Assembly (NCBI GenBank): GCA_016766635.1
Contig: CP068473.1
Span: 740,673-804,672 of the forward strand
Reading direction: 5' to 3'
DNA from: Candidatus Xiphinematobacter sp.
Lineage (GTDB): Bacteria; Verrucomicrobiota; Verrucomicrobiia; Chthoniobacterales; Xiphinematobacteraceae
DNA: 64,000 bases
Position 1 is the stretch's first letter, and each line of letters opens with the position of its first letter. The position numbers and the translations under genes are program-made. The notes beneath the pieces are model-generated. The model saw nothing but the letters and a program-made list of their open reading frames with translations, did no database searches and was not told the origin of the DNA. Below are positions 46,171-55,734 of the stretch, piece after piece.

Positions 46171-47460
46171 TTAGGCACGTTTAGCTTTTAGACTGTGGAA
46201 CCCATAATAAGCAATATAAAGATAACTTATCGCCGGGATAAAGAACGACTGGTGCAATCCTATAGCGTCTGCCACACGTCCCATAAGCACTGGGACAATA
46301 GCGCCGCCTACGATCGCCATAATGAGCAGACTAGAACCGTAACTAGTGAGGTGCCCTAACCCCTGAATACTAAGGGTAAAAATGTTCGGAAACATGATAG
46401 AATTGAAGAGACCAACCAATAGTATCGCCCACATAGCAACTGCCCCATGCGAAGCATATGCCAGTATACAGAGCGAAGCGGCAAAAAGAGCATTGAACCT
46501 GAGGAGCCAGGCCGCATCAACCCTCCGAAGAAGGAAAGAGCCAAGAAAGCGTCCCAACATTGCCCCCCCCCAGTAATAGGATACATAGCCAGCCGCTATC
46601 TTAGGAGATAGCCTTGCCACAGTGGACTCCCCCATAAAATTAATGAGATAACTCCCTATTGCTACCTCAGCTCCCACGTAGAGAAAAATTCCGATGCAAC
46701 CAAGCAGTAAGTTCGGAACGCACAGCACCTCTATGAAACTCCCGTGACGCTTCTGATCCCCCTCTATGGCAGCTAGCTTTGGCAATGGAAACTTTCTGAG
46801 GAGCCAGGCCATGAGTAGGAGAACTCCAGTGATAATTAGATAGGGGACTTTTATAGATGCAGCTCTAGTCACCCTGTCCGTTATAGCTGTCCCAGCCTCT
46901 GCCCCCCCGGCCAGGATTAGCCATCCACCAAATGAGGGAGCAACAGTCGTCCCCAGGGAATTAAAAGCCTGGGTTAAATTTAATCGACTAGAGGCAGTTT
47001 CAGGTTTTCCCAAAGAGGAAACAAAAGGGTTGGCTGCTATTTGGAGCAGCGTAATCCCGGAAGCCAATACAAAGAGAGCCTCCAGAAAAATCGGATAAGA
47101 AGCAAAACTGGCTGCCGGATAGAAAAGCAGCGTTCCAGCCGCTGCTGTTGACAACCCTACCACCATACTCTGCTGGTATCCGAGCCATCCTACAATTTTT
47201 CCGGCAGGGAGGGACATTAGAAAATAGGCACCAAAAAAGACAAACTGAACCAGTGAGGCCGTCGCATAGTTAAGGCTGAACACTGCTTTCAAATGAGGAA
47301 CCAAAATATCGTTGAGGCAGGTAAGAAATCCCCACACGAAAAACAAGCTAGTCACGATGACCATCGCACTCAATGCCTGAGCCGTTGGCACAGCGGCCCC
47401 CTCACGGTCGGCTACGGTTACTCGTCGAGTAGAGGAGTAGGACTTCATAAACTTGGACAT
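46171..47460 (-). CDS. Sugar:proton symporter, FucP/GluP-type major facilitator
   Basis: Twelve-helix inner-membrane MFS transporter. Signature motifs are VTSLFFVWGFLTCLNDILVP (20 residues), PAGKIVGWLGYQQSMVVGL, ITLLQIAANPFVSSLGKPE and RLNLTQAFNSLGTTVAP. These belong to the fucose/glucose/galactose permease subfamily (FucP, GluP); the exact sugar is not readable. ATG 47460 (MSKFMKSYSS) gives 429 residues; the frame is open upstream to 47511. A C9 run on the + strand at 46563-46571 codes for Gly-Gly, a slippage-prone tract within the gene. It is likely a main carbon entry for the glycolytic genes here. Confidence 0.88.
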   Translation of the reverse strand: MSKFMKSYSSTRRVTVADREGAAVPTAQALSAMVIVTSLFFVWGFLTCLNDILVPHLKAVFSLNYATASLVQFVFFGAYFLMSLPAGKIVGWLGYQQSMVVGLSTAAAGTLLFYPAASFASYPIFLEALFVLASGITLLQIAANPFVSSLGKPETASSRLNLTQAFNSLGTTVAPSFGGWLILAGGAEAGTAITDRVTRAASIKVPYLIITGVLLLMAWLLRKFPLPKLAAIEGDQKRHGSFIEVLCVPNLLLGCIGIFLYVGAEVAIGSYLINFMGESTVARLSPKIAAGYVSYYWGGAMLGRFLGSFLLRRVDAAWLLRFNALFAASLCILAYASHGAVAMWAILLVGLFNSIMFPNIFTLSIQGLGHLTSYGSSLLIMAIVGGAIVPVLMGRVADAIGLHQSFFIPAISYLYIAYYGFHSLKAKRA

Positions 47461-48148
47461 ACAACAAAACAGGCCCAGCCTTTTTGCTCTAGTGTATCTG
47501 CCGCAACCCACAACAACCTATGCGACATACCCGCAGCTGGGCTACCTACGTGCCACGGTAGCTTCTTTTATACGCAAGTACACACAAAATATCTTTTCCA
47601 TCCAGGACTCTACCATTTTCCTAAGATTGATCCAGTGGATCGTACCAAACATGGTGTCATTTCGAACAGAGAGAAAGGATATAAGCTGGAGACGTCCCTT
47701 GCAGAAAATCTGGAGACTGCAATCTCACCATCTTCTTAACGGAAGAGGTGCTTAAGGGCTGCAGATTTGCTATCCTCAGAAGACCTTATTCTTCCTCGGA
47801 TCCACGGGGCAGGATCTGAATCCTCGGTATCAGCTCATTTTTTGAGAGGAAGGTATAGGAAGGTATAAGTATGACAAGGCAGTGTTGCGCCGCTCACTAT
47901 GAGCACAATCTGCAGGTAGGCCAAAATGCGAGCATCCACTTTACTTGGTTAAGGGCTACTTCCTCTTCAAAGGGATTAAAGACGCATGCAGCATGAAGAG
48001 GCGTTGCTTTTACTTTCTTTTCCACCGGTGGATGCATAAACAACGAGAACTCGGTGCCAAGAGAGGCTTGCTATCATGCCCCCTTCTACCCCCCCAGCAA
48101 GAGCTAGAGAGAGTCTGCTTCCGAGTTAGGTTAGCTTAAGTTTTCTGG
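47461..48148. other. Gap of about 690 bases, no gene seen
   Basis: Lies between the sugar symporter start and the lpd stop. I see no recognisable gene or RNA. A 10-bp perfect tandem repeat AGGAAGGTAT occurs at 47847-47866. Confidence 0.4.
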
Positions 48149-49528
48149 TTAGATGTGAGTAGCTAACCCATAGGCTGCCTCCGCAGCTTCTTTAATGGAT
48201 TCACTTAGGGTGGGATGTGCATGAAGAGTGTCAATCACATCGTGAAATGTGGCCTCGAGAGTGATTGCCAGGCCAAGTTCAGCAATCACCTCCGTGGCAT
48301 CACTACCGACAATATGAGCTCCCAGCAGTTCCCCATGGGGCTCACCAAAAATGAGCTTTACAAATCCCTCACTCTCTCCGACAGCTAACGCTTTTCCACT
48401 GGCATGAAATGGGAATCTTCCTATCCGATACTGCAGCCCCTTTTCCCTCATATCCCTTTCAGTCACTCCAACGCTAGCCACCTGGGGTTGGCAATAGACA
48501 CAACTTGGAAAGACAGAAGTTCTTTTGGGTTTCGACGGTCCCCACATGCCATTAACTGCCTGAACTGCCTCGTAGCTAGCCACATGAGCCAGCCATGGCG
48601 GACCAATAATATCTCCGGCACCATAAACTCCATCGACACTGGTTGCATAGTAATCGTCAGTTTTGAGATAACCGCGTCGATCAAGTTCAAACGACATCCC
48701 AGGCGGTAGGACTGGAGATACACCGATTGCTACCAGCACAGTGGGCGATTGTAGGACCATTTTACCTTCCTTTCCAAAAAGGGTGAGGCAGACACTCCCG
48801 CCTTTAATCTCTGCTTGTTCCACCCTAGTATTAGTCAAAAGACGTATACCCTGTTTGGCAAGAGACGTTGCCAGTGCTTCACTAACTTCTGTGTCCTCCA
48901 GGTGGAGGACATTTGGCATCACCTCTACAAGAGTTACTCTGGCACCGAAAGCATTGAAGAAGTAAGCAAATTCAATACCAATGGCCCCCCCCCCAACAAT
49001 GAGGATTTCCTCTGGGAGCTGAGGAAGAACCATCGCCTGCTTGCTACTGATAACTGTTTTATCGTTAAAGGGCAGGCCAACCATTTCGCGTGGAACGACC
49101 CCGGTAGCAAGAAGAATCCTGGAGGCTTCTAGTGCCTTGCGCTTGTTATCCCGATCCACTATCTCCACAACGTGAGCCTGAGGGACTGAGCCCCTAGCGA
49201 GGATGTAGTCAACTTTATTCTTCCTAAATAGTTGCTCAATCCCCCCAGCAAGCCTATCACTTACCTTCCTACTACGACTAATAACTCTCGTCCAATCAAA
49301 GGAAAGATGATCAAATTTAAGCCCAAACTCTTCCCCTCGCTGCTGTACTATGTGGTAGAGCTCGGCGTTGCGTAGCAGAGACTTTGTTGGAATGCAGCCC
49401 CAGTTTAGACAGGTCCCTCCGGCTCGATTTTCCTCAACGCAAGCAACTTTCTTTCCCAACTGGGCAGCACGGATAGCAGCGACATAGCCAGCTGGACCTC
49501 CTCCAATGACAACAAGATCGTAAACCAT
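48149..49528 (-). CDS. lpd: Dihydrolipoyl dehydrogenase (E3)
   Basis: FAD flavoprotein that reoxidises dihydrolipoamide of the PDH complex with NAD. 459 residues. FAD motif VVIGGGPAGYVAAIRAAQLG (20 residues), redox pair Cys40/Cys45 in GGTCLNWGCIPTKS, the NAD site LIVGGGAIGIEFAYFF-like ILIVGGGAIGIEFAYFFNAF (20 residues) near 175, and the C-terminal catalytic His-Glu in HAHPTLSESIKEA. The NAD-binding Gly179-181 are encoded by a run of ten G on the coding strand (+ strand C10 at 48985-48994). It is the last gene of the PDH operon, 20 bases after pdhC. Confidence 0.96.
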   Translation of the reverse strand: MVYDLVVIGGGPAGYVAAIRAAQLGKKVACVEENRAGGTCLNWGCIPTKSLLRNAELYHIVQQRGEEFGLKFDHLSFDWTRVISRSRKVSDRLAGGIEQLFRKNKVDYILARGSVPQAHVVEIVDRDNKRKALEASRILLATGVVPREMVGLPFNDKTVISSKQAMVLPQLPEEILIVGGGAIGIEFAYFFNAFGARVTLVEVMPNVLHLEDTEVSEALATSLAKQGIRLLTNTRVEQAEIKGGSVCLTLFGKEGKMVLQSPTVLVAIGVSPVLPPGMSFELDRRGYLKTDDYYATSVDGVYGAGDIIGPPWLAHVASYEAVQAVNGMWGPSKPKRTSVFPSCVYCQPQVASVGVTERDMREKGLQYRIGRFPFHASGKALAVGESEGFVKLIFGEPHGELLGAHIVGSDATEVIAELGLAITLEATFHDVIDTLHAHPTLSESIKEAAEAAYGLATHI

Positions 49529-49547
49529 GATAGTTTAAATTGGGGTA

Positions 49548-50750
49548 CTAGAAGAAAAGTAGGGATTCTGGGATTTCAAGCAATTTACGGGAAGCTGTAA
49601 GAAACTCAGCAGCCGCGACACCGTCTATTACACGGTGATCGCAACTTAGCGAAAGTGACATCTGTTGGCCAACGATAATTCGACCTTCGGATGTTACTAC
49701 AGGTTTTTTCATGATGGCTCCTACAGCAAGGATAGCTGCCTGAGGAGGATCGATGATCGCAGAGAATGACTCTATTCCATATGCACCCAAATTAGAAACG
49801 GTGATGGTACCTCCCCGATACTCTTCTGGTCTCAACTTTTTCCCCCTGGCGCGAGTAGCAAGATCCCTGACAGCTAGGCTGATTTCCCGAAGGGAGAGGT
49901 TCTGGGCATTGCGGATGACTGGCGTTATCACCCCATCCTCTATGGCAATTGCTATGGCTAGATGAACGGCTTCATACTGCAAAATGGCGTCCCCGGTAAA
50001 GGTTGCGTTGATCTTAGGATAAGAAGTGGCTGCACGGGCAACCGCGAGAAGCACAAAGTCGTTGACGGTGATTTTTTGATTGGTAGCTTGCACGTCCTCA
50101 CTGAGTTGCTTTCGGAGTCTAGAAAGAGGTGCAGCGTTTACTTCCAGCTGCAAGTAAAAATGGGGGATCTGAGTTTTGCTTTCCAATAATCTGGAAGCAA
50201 TAGAGCGTCGCATGCTGCTAAGTTCAATCCGGCGAGAACGAACCGGATAGGGAGGAGAAGTAGCAGAGGAACTACTACTGTCCGCCACTGCGGCTTTTAC
50301 ATCTCTAGAGACAATACGTCCACCAGGACCAGTGCCCTGAAGTCGGGAAAGGTCTACTCCCAACTCTAGGGCAATCTTTTTGGCCAATGGAGAGACCTTG
50401 ACCCGCGCACAAGACCCAGAAGAAAAGGGAGATATTGTCGATGAAGAGGAGGTGGTGGTTGAAGTGCGAAGGGCAGCTGCTGGGCAAACACTGCGAGAAG
50501 CTGCAGATGTTTTCCCAGAAAGTCGAGCAATCTGGACGCCTACTCGAACTGTTGTGCCATCCGGTACTAGAATCTTTTCTAATATACCTTCATCAAAGGC
50601 CTCCATTTCCATAACGGCCTTATCAGTCTCTATCTCGGCAAGCACATCACCAATTTCAACTTTATCGCCTTCCCCTTTGAGCCAGCGAAGGAGCGTGCCT
50701 TCAGTCATAGTATCGCTCAGTTTAGGCATCTCGACGGGAATGGAGGACAT
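49548..50750 (-). CDS. pdhC: Pyruvate dehydrogenase E2, dihydrolipoamide acetyltransferase
   Basis: Core of the PDH complex. Residues 1-80 are a single lipoyl domain with the lipoylated Lys44 in [18 protein letters not shown] serine/threonine-rich linker follows. The E3/E1-binding domain lies at about 115-155 ([20 protein letters not shown], 20 residues; [17 protein letters not shown]). The catalytic domain (about 175-400) has [20 protein letters not shown] (20 residues), [33 protein letters not shown] (20 residues) and the active His-Asp in [14 protein letters not shown]. 400 residues, one lipoyl domain. Order pdhA-pdhB-pdhC-lpd is on one strand. Confidence 0.96.
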   Translation of the reverse strand: MSSIPVEMPKLSDTMTEGTLLRWLKGEGDKVEIGDVLAEIETDKAVMEMEAFDEGILEKILVPDGTTVRVGVQIARLSGKTSAASRSVCPAAALRTSTTTSSSSTISPFSSGSCARVKVSPLAKKIALELGVDLSRLQGTGPGGRIVSRDVKAAVADSSSSSATSPPYPVRSRRIELSSMRRSIASRLLESKTQIPHFYLQLEVNAAPLSRLRKQLSEDVQATNQKITVNDFVLLAVARAATSYPKINATFTGDAILQYEAVHLAIAIAIEDGVITPVIRNAQNLSLREISLAVRDLATRARGKKLRPEEYRGGTITVSNLGAYGIESFSAIIDPPQAAILAVGAIMKKPVVTSEGRIIVGQQMSLSLSCDHRVIDGVAAAEFLTASRKLLEIPESLLFF

Positions 50751-50788
50751 AAAATCGTATAAAATGATAAGCTAGATCCGGAAGCTCA

Positions 50789-51763
50789 TTAGCAAATGGA
50801 AAGGGCTTTGCTAACTACCCGCTCCGCAGTGGGAAGCTGCCTTTTCTCAAGCTCGGGGCTATAAATTGCCGGAGCATCTAAGGTACAGACGCGTACTACA
50901 GGGGCATCTAACTCGTCAAAGACTCTTTCTTGAATGAGGGCAGCAATCTGAGATGACACTGCACAGAAAGGTCTATTCTCATCGACCAAGACAGCCCGAT
51001 GAGTCTTGCGAATGGCATTTAGGACTGCCTCTTCATCCAGTGGGCGAATCGAGCGTAGATCGATAACCTCTGCATAGATATGGTGCTGTCTCGCCAGGAT
51101 ATCGGCAGCTTTTAGAGCAGTAAGTACAGCCCGGCCATGGGCGATGAGTGCAACATCTGTTCCGCTACGCTTGACATCTGCTACACCTAATGGAATGAGA
51201 TACTCCTCCTCAGGGACGTCCCAGCGTTCTCCGTAAAGCAAGGTATTTTCCATTACGCAGACCGGGTCGTTATCGCGGATGGCGGCTTTCATTAGTCCCT
51301 TTGCATCGTAGGCCGTTGCCGGGCACACTACCTTTAGACCTGGGGTGTTAGCGATGAAATTTTCTGGAGTGTGCGAGTGAGTGGCGCCTACATTCGTTCC
51401 ACCATTCGCTGGGCCGCGGATGACGAGCGGGAGGTGGATAAGACCTCCTGACATATAACGAATACACCCTGCATTATTAATGATTTGATCAAAGGCCACG
51501 TAGGCAAAACTCCAAAACATCAGCTCAATCACTGGGCGCATTCCTAACATAGAGGCTCCTATTCCTAATCCGATAAACCCAGCCTCACTGATGGGGGTAT
51601 CCACCACACGCCTACTTCCAAAGCGTCTCCATAATCCCTCAGTAACCTTGTAAGCACCATTGTATTCAGCAACCTCCTCACCAATAATCACTACATTCTC
51701 GTCACGTAAAAGTTCCTCAGCAAGTGCGTTATTGAGAGCTTTGCGGTAGGTAATCAAAGGCAT
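50789..51763 (-). CDS. pdhB: Pyruvate dehydrogenase E1 component, beta subunit
   Basis: Second subunit of the heterotetrameric E1. ATG 51763 (MPLITYRKALNNALAEEL) gives 324 residues; the frame is open six codons further. Conserved segments are VVIIGEEVAEYNGAYKVTEG (20 residues) with the catalytic Glu, RVVDTPISEAGFIGLGIGAS (20 residues), ATHSHTPENF and the C-terminal IDLRSIRPLDEEAVLNAIRK (20 residues). It lies 25 bases after the pdhA stop. Confidence 0.95.
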   Translation of the reverse strand: MPLITYRKALNNALAEELLRDENVVIIGEEVAEYNGAYKVTEGLWRRFGSRRVVDTPISEAGFIGLGIGASMLGMRPVIELMFWSFAYVAFDQIINNAGCIRYMSGGLIHLPLVIRGPANGGTNVGATHSHTPENFIANTPGLKVVCPATAYDAKGLMKAAIRDNDPVCVMENTLLYGERWDVPEEEYLIPLGVADVKRSGTDVALIAHGRAVLTALKAADILARQHHIYAEVIDLRSIRPLDEEAVLNAIRKTHRAVLVDENRPFCAVSSQIAALIQERVFDELDAPVVRVCTLDAPAIYSPELEKRQLPTAERVVSKALSIC

Positions 51764-51788
51764 GAAATCAACTCTCAGCAAGAGAAGG

Positions 51789-52886
51789 TTATCGAAAAAA
51801 ATGCGTACCGCTACAACCAGCTTGAGTCGCGTGATCTACTTCATAATAGATATCTTCAAATATAGCTGTTTCCCTCGGAGGAGGGCTTCCACTGGCAAAT
51901 TGAACGGCAGACTCTACCTCACGGACGGCCTCCTCATCAATTTGATCTATCAGCTTTCCTGTAACAATTGCCTCATCAAGTAGACGTTTAGACCAAAGCC
52001 GAATAGGATCGTGAAAGTTCTTGTGGCGCTCAATTTCCTCGGTGGACCTGTATTTCTTTGCGTTTGCATCAGCAACCGAATGCCCATAGTAGCGATAGGT
52101 TCTGACTTCTAGAACAGTAGGACGGCAATCTTTATGGGCCCGCTGGATAGCGCCCTGGGTTTTTGCACGGACTTCATAGAGATCTTCTCCATTAGCTGTA
52201 TCCCAGGCAATTCCGTAACCTTCTGCACGTTGAGCTAGACAATTCCTAAAAGTAGAAGAGCGTTCCACGCTCGTCCCCATCGAATATTGATTATTCTCAA
52301 TGATATAAACGACCGGCAAGCTCCAAAGACCGGCAAGATTAAGAGATTCGTGGTATGTTCCTTGATTGACTGCTCCATCCCCTAAAAAACAGAGCGTAGC
52401 TCCCCGGACTTTTTTATATTTCAAAGCATAGGCAATGCCTAATCCTAGCGGAGTCTGCCCACCCACCACTCCATGTCCTCCCCAATAATGCCTTTCCGGT
52501 GAAAAAAAATGCATAGATCCGCCCTTCCCTTTCGAACAACCGGTAGCCTTCCCAAACAGCTCAGCCATACACTCCTTCATGTCCATTCCTACAGCAATGG
52601 CATGGCCATGGTCACGGTAGGCGGTAATGATGTGATCGTCTGCATGCAGGAGAGACGATGTACCGACAGCGACAGCCTCTTGGCCAATATAGAGATGAAG
52701 AAACCCCCCCATACATCCCTGATTATAATATTTCAGAGCGGCCTGCTCAAAGCGTCGGATGCGCACCATTCCACGGAGAAACTCGACTTTCTGATCGGAT
52801 GTTAGTGCCGCGTTGGTGCTGACCTTAGAAAAGTCCTGGAGGTCTACTTCCGCCTGGATTTTACTTGCAACGCTAGTTTTGTTCAT
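51789..52886 (-). CDS. pdhA: Pyruvate dehydrogenase E1 component, alpha subunit
   Basis: ThDP-dependent decarboxylase subunit, first gene of the PDH operon. 365 residues. MVRIRRFEQAALKYYNQG at the start of the domain, GFLHLYIGQEAVAVG, TAYRDHGHAIAVGMDMKECM (20 residues), GKGGSMHFF and the ThDP motif FLGDGAVNQGTYHESLNLAG (20 residues), with IIENNQYSMGTS closing it. The ATG is at 52886; the first 20 residues are variable. The E1 type is the alpha2-beta2 form, unlike the single-chain AceE of E. coli. Confidence 0.96.
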   Translation of the reverse strand: MNKTSVASKIQAEVDLQDFSKVSTNAALTSDQKVEFLRGMVRIRRFEQAALKYYNQGCMGGFLHLYIGQEAVAVGTSSLLHADDHIITAYRDHGHAIAVGMDMKECMAELFGKATGCSKGKGGSMHFFSPERHYWGGHGVVGGQTPLGLGIAYALKYKKVRGATLCFLGDGAVNQGTYHESLNLAGLWSLPVVYIIENNQYSMGTSVERSSTFRNCLAQRAEGYGIAWDTANGEDLYEVRAKTQGAIQRAHKDCRPTVLEVRTYRYYGHSVADANAKKYRSTEEIERHKNFHDPIRLWSKRLLDEAIVTGKLIDQIDEEAVREVESAVQFASGSPPPRETAIFEDIYYEVDHATQAGCSGTHFFR

Positions 52887-53379
52887 CCGTCTGCGCGTTT
52901 CGAAAGTTTTTTTTGAGATTAATTGACCCGGGCGTGCTCGTGATACCTTATTTCGTAACTTGATTGCACTACAAAAGTAACACCCTCCTCTACTCTTGAT
53001 GAAGGCTAACGGTTTGACAATAGCAATCCTGGAAAATCGCCCCCGTTTCCAATTGGAGGCAAGAGAGGAAGTGCGAGCTGATTTTAGCGAACGGACGTGG
53101 TGGACTCTGGGCAGTTACCGATTTAAATTCTTCGATAATAAAATGGTCCAATAAAGAAGTTTATGAAGCCGGGGGTGGATCTTAACTCATCACTGATGAT
53201 TGGGAAAGCTGGAGTTTGGTGTTGAGTGGCACAATGGCTTACATGCTTTCTTGGTTGCCAAGCTCTTTTTTTTGCATCGGATACGAACGCTCCACTTATT
53301 TTTTTGGCGCTGCGAGGAAGCTCGACTTTCGATAATTTGCCGATTTACCATTGGACACTGGCCTATTTTGTGAAGATAA
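52887..53379. other. Divergent spacer between pdhA and mnmG
   Basis: About 490 bases that should hold promoters for both genes. I could not place convincing -35/-10 boxes. No DnaA-box cluster is visible although mnmG is origin-linked in some bacteria. The only coding-like item is the short frame at 52999-53154. Confidence 0.45.
52999..53154 (+). CDS. Possible 51-residue protein, unknown
   Basis: ATG 52999 to TAA 53152-53154, with a stop just upstream in frame. The product begins MKANGLTIAILENRPRF and ends YRFKFFDNKMVQ; composition (charged, aromatic) looks more protein-like than the surrounding frames. There is no ribosome site and no family I recognise. It could be a relic of a larger gene. 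Confidence 0.25.
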   Translation: MKANGLTIAILENRPRFQLEAREEVRADFSERTWWTLGSYRFKFFDNKMVQ

Positions 53380-55275
53380 ATGGACACGTCGGTCTTTAAT
53401 TATCCTGAGAACTTTGACGTAGTAGTAGTTGGTGCTGGGCACGCCGGGGTAGAGGCAGCTATGGCTTCCGTGCGATTGGGGTGTCGCACTCTTTTACTGA
53501 CGCAGAATGCAGATACTATTGCCCAGATGTCTTGTAATCCAGCAATCGGTGGATTAGCCAAAGGACATATAGTCCGGGAAATTGATGCCTTAGGTGGAGT
53601 AATGGGGCTGAATGCGGATGCTACAGGCATACAGTTTCGTATGCTCAATATGCGTAAGGGCCCCAGTGTTCGGGCACCGAGGGCCCAATGTGACAAAAAG
53701 GCCTACCAATTTCGAGCAAAGGCTTTACTGGAAAGAGAGCCAGAGCTGAAGATCCACCAGGCCGTGGCAGCCCATCTCCATGTTGAGGAACAACGTGTAG
53801 TTGGTGTCAGAACACAACTAGGAGTCTATTACCATACATCAACTGTGGTGGTTACTACGGGCACTTTCTTGCGAGGACTGTTGCATGTTGGTGCATGCAA
53901 TCAGGAAGGGGGGAGACTAGGAGAAACGGCTACAGGATTTAGTAAATGCCTGCAAGAGCTAGGGTTTGAAATTAGCCGGTTTAAAACAGGCACACCCTGC
54001 CGCCTCCTAGCAAAATCTATCTGCTTTAAAGCCTGTCAGCAGCAGGATGGCGAAGAACCCCCGCCACTTTTTAGTGGTATCTCTCATACCCTAAAACGAG
54101 GTGTAAACGACATCTTTACCCTTAACAGTTGGGAGGAAGGAAAATTTCACGTGAGGCAGATTCCCTGTTGGATTACGCACACCAATGAAAGGACACATGC
54201 AATTATTCGAGATAATCTTTATCAGTCTCCTCTCTATAGTGGACGTATTAAGGGGGTGGGACCTAGATATTGTCCTTCTATAGAAGACAAGGTGGTAAAG
54301 TTTGCTGAAAAGTCCCAGCATCAAGTTTTTCTGGAACCAGAAGGACATCAGACAGATGAAGTCTACGTGAATGGGGTGTCTACTAGTCTACCTTTCGGGG
54401 TGCAGTATAGACTGATACGGAGTATTCGTGGCCTAGAAAATGCGGAGCTTCTCAGGCCAGGATACGCTGTAGAGTATGATTACTGTCCGCCCACCCAATT
54501 AAAGCGCACTTTGGAAACCTATCAGGTTACTGGGTTATTTTTTGCTGGCCAGATCAACGGGAGTTCTGGCTATGAAGAAGCTGCAGCTCAAGGACTTGTG
54601 GCCGGGGCGAACGCTGCGCTCCAAGTGCAGGGTAGGCCACCATGGATACTGTCACGCTCCGAAGCTTATATAGGGGTATTGGTAGACGATTTGGTGACCC
54701 GTGGGGCACTAGAACCTTATCGGATGTTTACCAGCCGGGCTGAATTTCGCCTACTTCTTCGTCAAGATAACGCCGATCTCCGGTTAACAGGAAAAGGGGT
54801 TCAGATAGGGTTGGTACAGGGAATCCGCAAGCGCTGTTACGAAGAAAGGAGTTTCGCCTTTCGGGAATTGATGCTGGAAGTGCGTCGAATCCGCCAGGAT
54901 GGGGTACCGCTTTCCGTGTGGCTGCGACGCCCAGGTAATTCCTTTTCTGCTATAGATCCGGAGTGGCGTAACAAATACCCAGACTCTGTTTGGGAATCAG
55001 TGGAAGTCGAACTGAAATACGAGGGATATATTCACCGTCAGCAGGAACAAGTAACCCGTGCTGGCAGCCAGGAAACCCTCCATATCCCCGAGTGGATAGA
55101 TTTTTCTCAAATTGTTGGGTTGAGGAACGAAACAATTCAAAAACTTTCTCAAGTACGCCCAGAAACGTTTGGCCAAGCTTCACGCATTAGTGGAGTCACG
55201 CCAGCCGATATCGCTCTGCTTTCTATTTGGGTAGAAAAACAGCGCCGTCTGCGTCACAGAGCAGAAGATGTTTAG
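53380..55275 (+). CDS. mnmG: tRNA uridine-5-carboxymethylaminomethyl modification enzyme MnmG
   Basis: FAD enzyme that with MnmE modifies wobble U34 of several tRNAs. 631 residues. FAD site VVVGAGHAGVEAAMASVRLG (20 residues), SCNPAIGGLAKGHIVREIDA (20 residues) and NADATGIQFRMLNMRKGPSV (20 residues) near the N-terminus, RFKTGTPCRL, YCPSIEDKVVKF, and the C-terminal helical MnmE/tRNA-binding part with SRAEFRLLLRQDNADLRLT (19 residues) and ISGVTPADIALL. All typical. The ATG at 53380 is used. It is followed by 8- to 10-base slippage-like repeats. Confidence 0.97.
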   Translation: MDTSVFNYPENFDVVVVGAGHAGVEAAMASVRLGCRTLLLTQNADTIAQMSCNPAIGGLAKGHIVREIDALGGVMGLNADATGIQFRMLNMRKGPSVRAPRAQCDKKAYQFRAKALLEREPELKIHQAVAAHLHVEEQRVVGVRTQLGVYYHTSTVVVTTGTFLRGLLHVGACNQEGGRLGETATGFSKCLQELGFEISRFKTGTPCRLLAKSICFKACQQQDGEEPPPLFSGISHTLKRGVNDIFTLNSWEEGKFHVRQIPCWITHTNERTHAIIRDNLYQSPLYSGRIKGVGPRYCPSIEDKVVKFAEKSQHQVFLEPEGHQTDEVYVNGVSTSLPFGVQYRLIRSIRGLENAELLRPGYAVEYDYCPPTQLKRTLETYQVTGLFFAGQINGSSGYEEAAAQGLVAGANAALQVQGRPPWILSRSEAYIGVLVDDLVTRGALEPYRMFTSRAEFRLLLRQDNADLRLTGKGVQIGLVQGIRKRCYEERSFAFRELMLEVRRIRQDGVPLSVWLRRPGNSFSAIDPEWRNKYPDSVWESVEVELKYEGYIHRQQEQVTRAGSQETLHIPEWIDFSQIVGLRNETIQKLSQVRPETFGQASRISGVTPADIALLSIWVEKQRRLRHRAEDV

Positions 55276-55734
55276 CTGATCTGGCTGATCTCCGACTTGT
55301 GAGAGGTGGAGGAGGCAATGTTTTTATGGAATAGGAGTCATCACTCTCAGAGGAAGCCCTGGCGAGGGCGGCTCTGTTTTCGAAAAGGGGGGTCAGTCCT
55401 TTTGACCTGATGCGGGGGAGACAATATGTCAGTGGGATTATGCGGACGGAACATCATTTCTCTGTTGGCTTCCACCTTCCGGCCCTAACCGAAGCGCTGG
55501 TACTCAGGTGCCGAGCAGGCATCCCAATAATTTTAAAGGGAGAAAAGACTTTGCCTAGGAGAGCCGCCACTGTCTATTGCTCTGGAAAGGTGTTGCGACA
55601 GTTTTCAGGGTGATTATCCCTGCAGCCCAGGATAGTGTAGACCTAAACTTGCTTAAACTTGCTGCTAAGCGAGGCTGTTTGGTATACGTCTTCCAGTGAG
55701 TGCACCGGCCCGGGGAATTGCGCTATCTTTGATT
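55276..55734. other. Gap between mnmG and ispA
   Basis: No recognisable gene. Immediately after the mnmG stop GCTGATCTG/GCTGATCTC (55275-55292) is a near-perfect tandem pair, and a perfect 10-bp pair lies at 55644-55663. Confidence 0.45.
55644..55663. repeat. 10-bp perfect tandem duplication
   Basis: TAAACTTGCT occurs at 55644-55653 and 55654-55663. Confidence 0.9.

Noticed and set aside
47945-48139. 64-residue frame upstream of the lpd stop
   Set aside because: Basic and cysteine-rich with no ribosome site or family pattern; treated as non-coding.
52887-53379. Possible replication origin next to mnmG
   Set aside because: No cluster of DnaA boxes (TTATCCACA-like), no AT-rich unwinding element, and no dnaA, dnaN, rsmG or parAB nearby.
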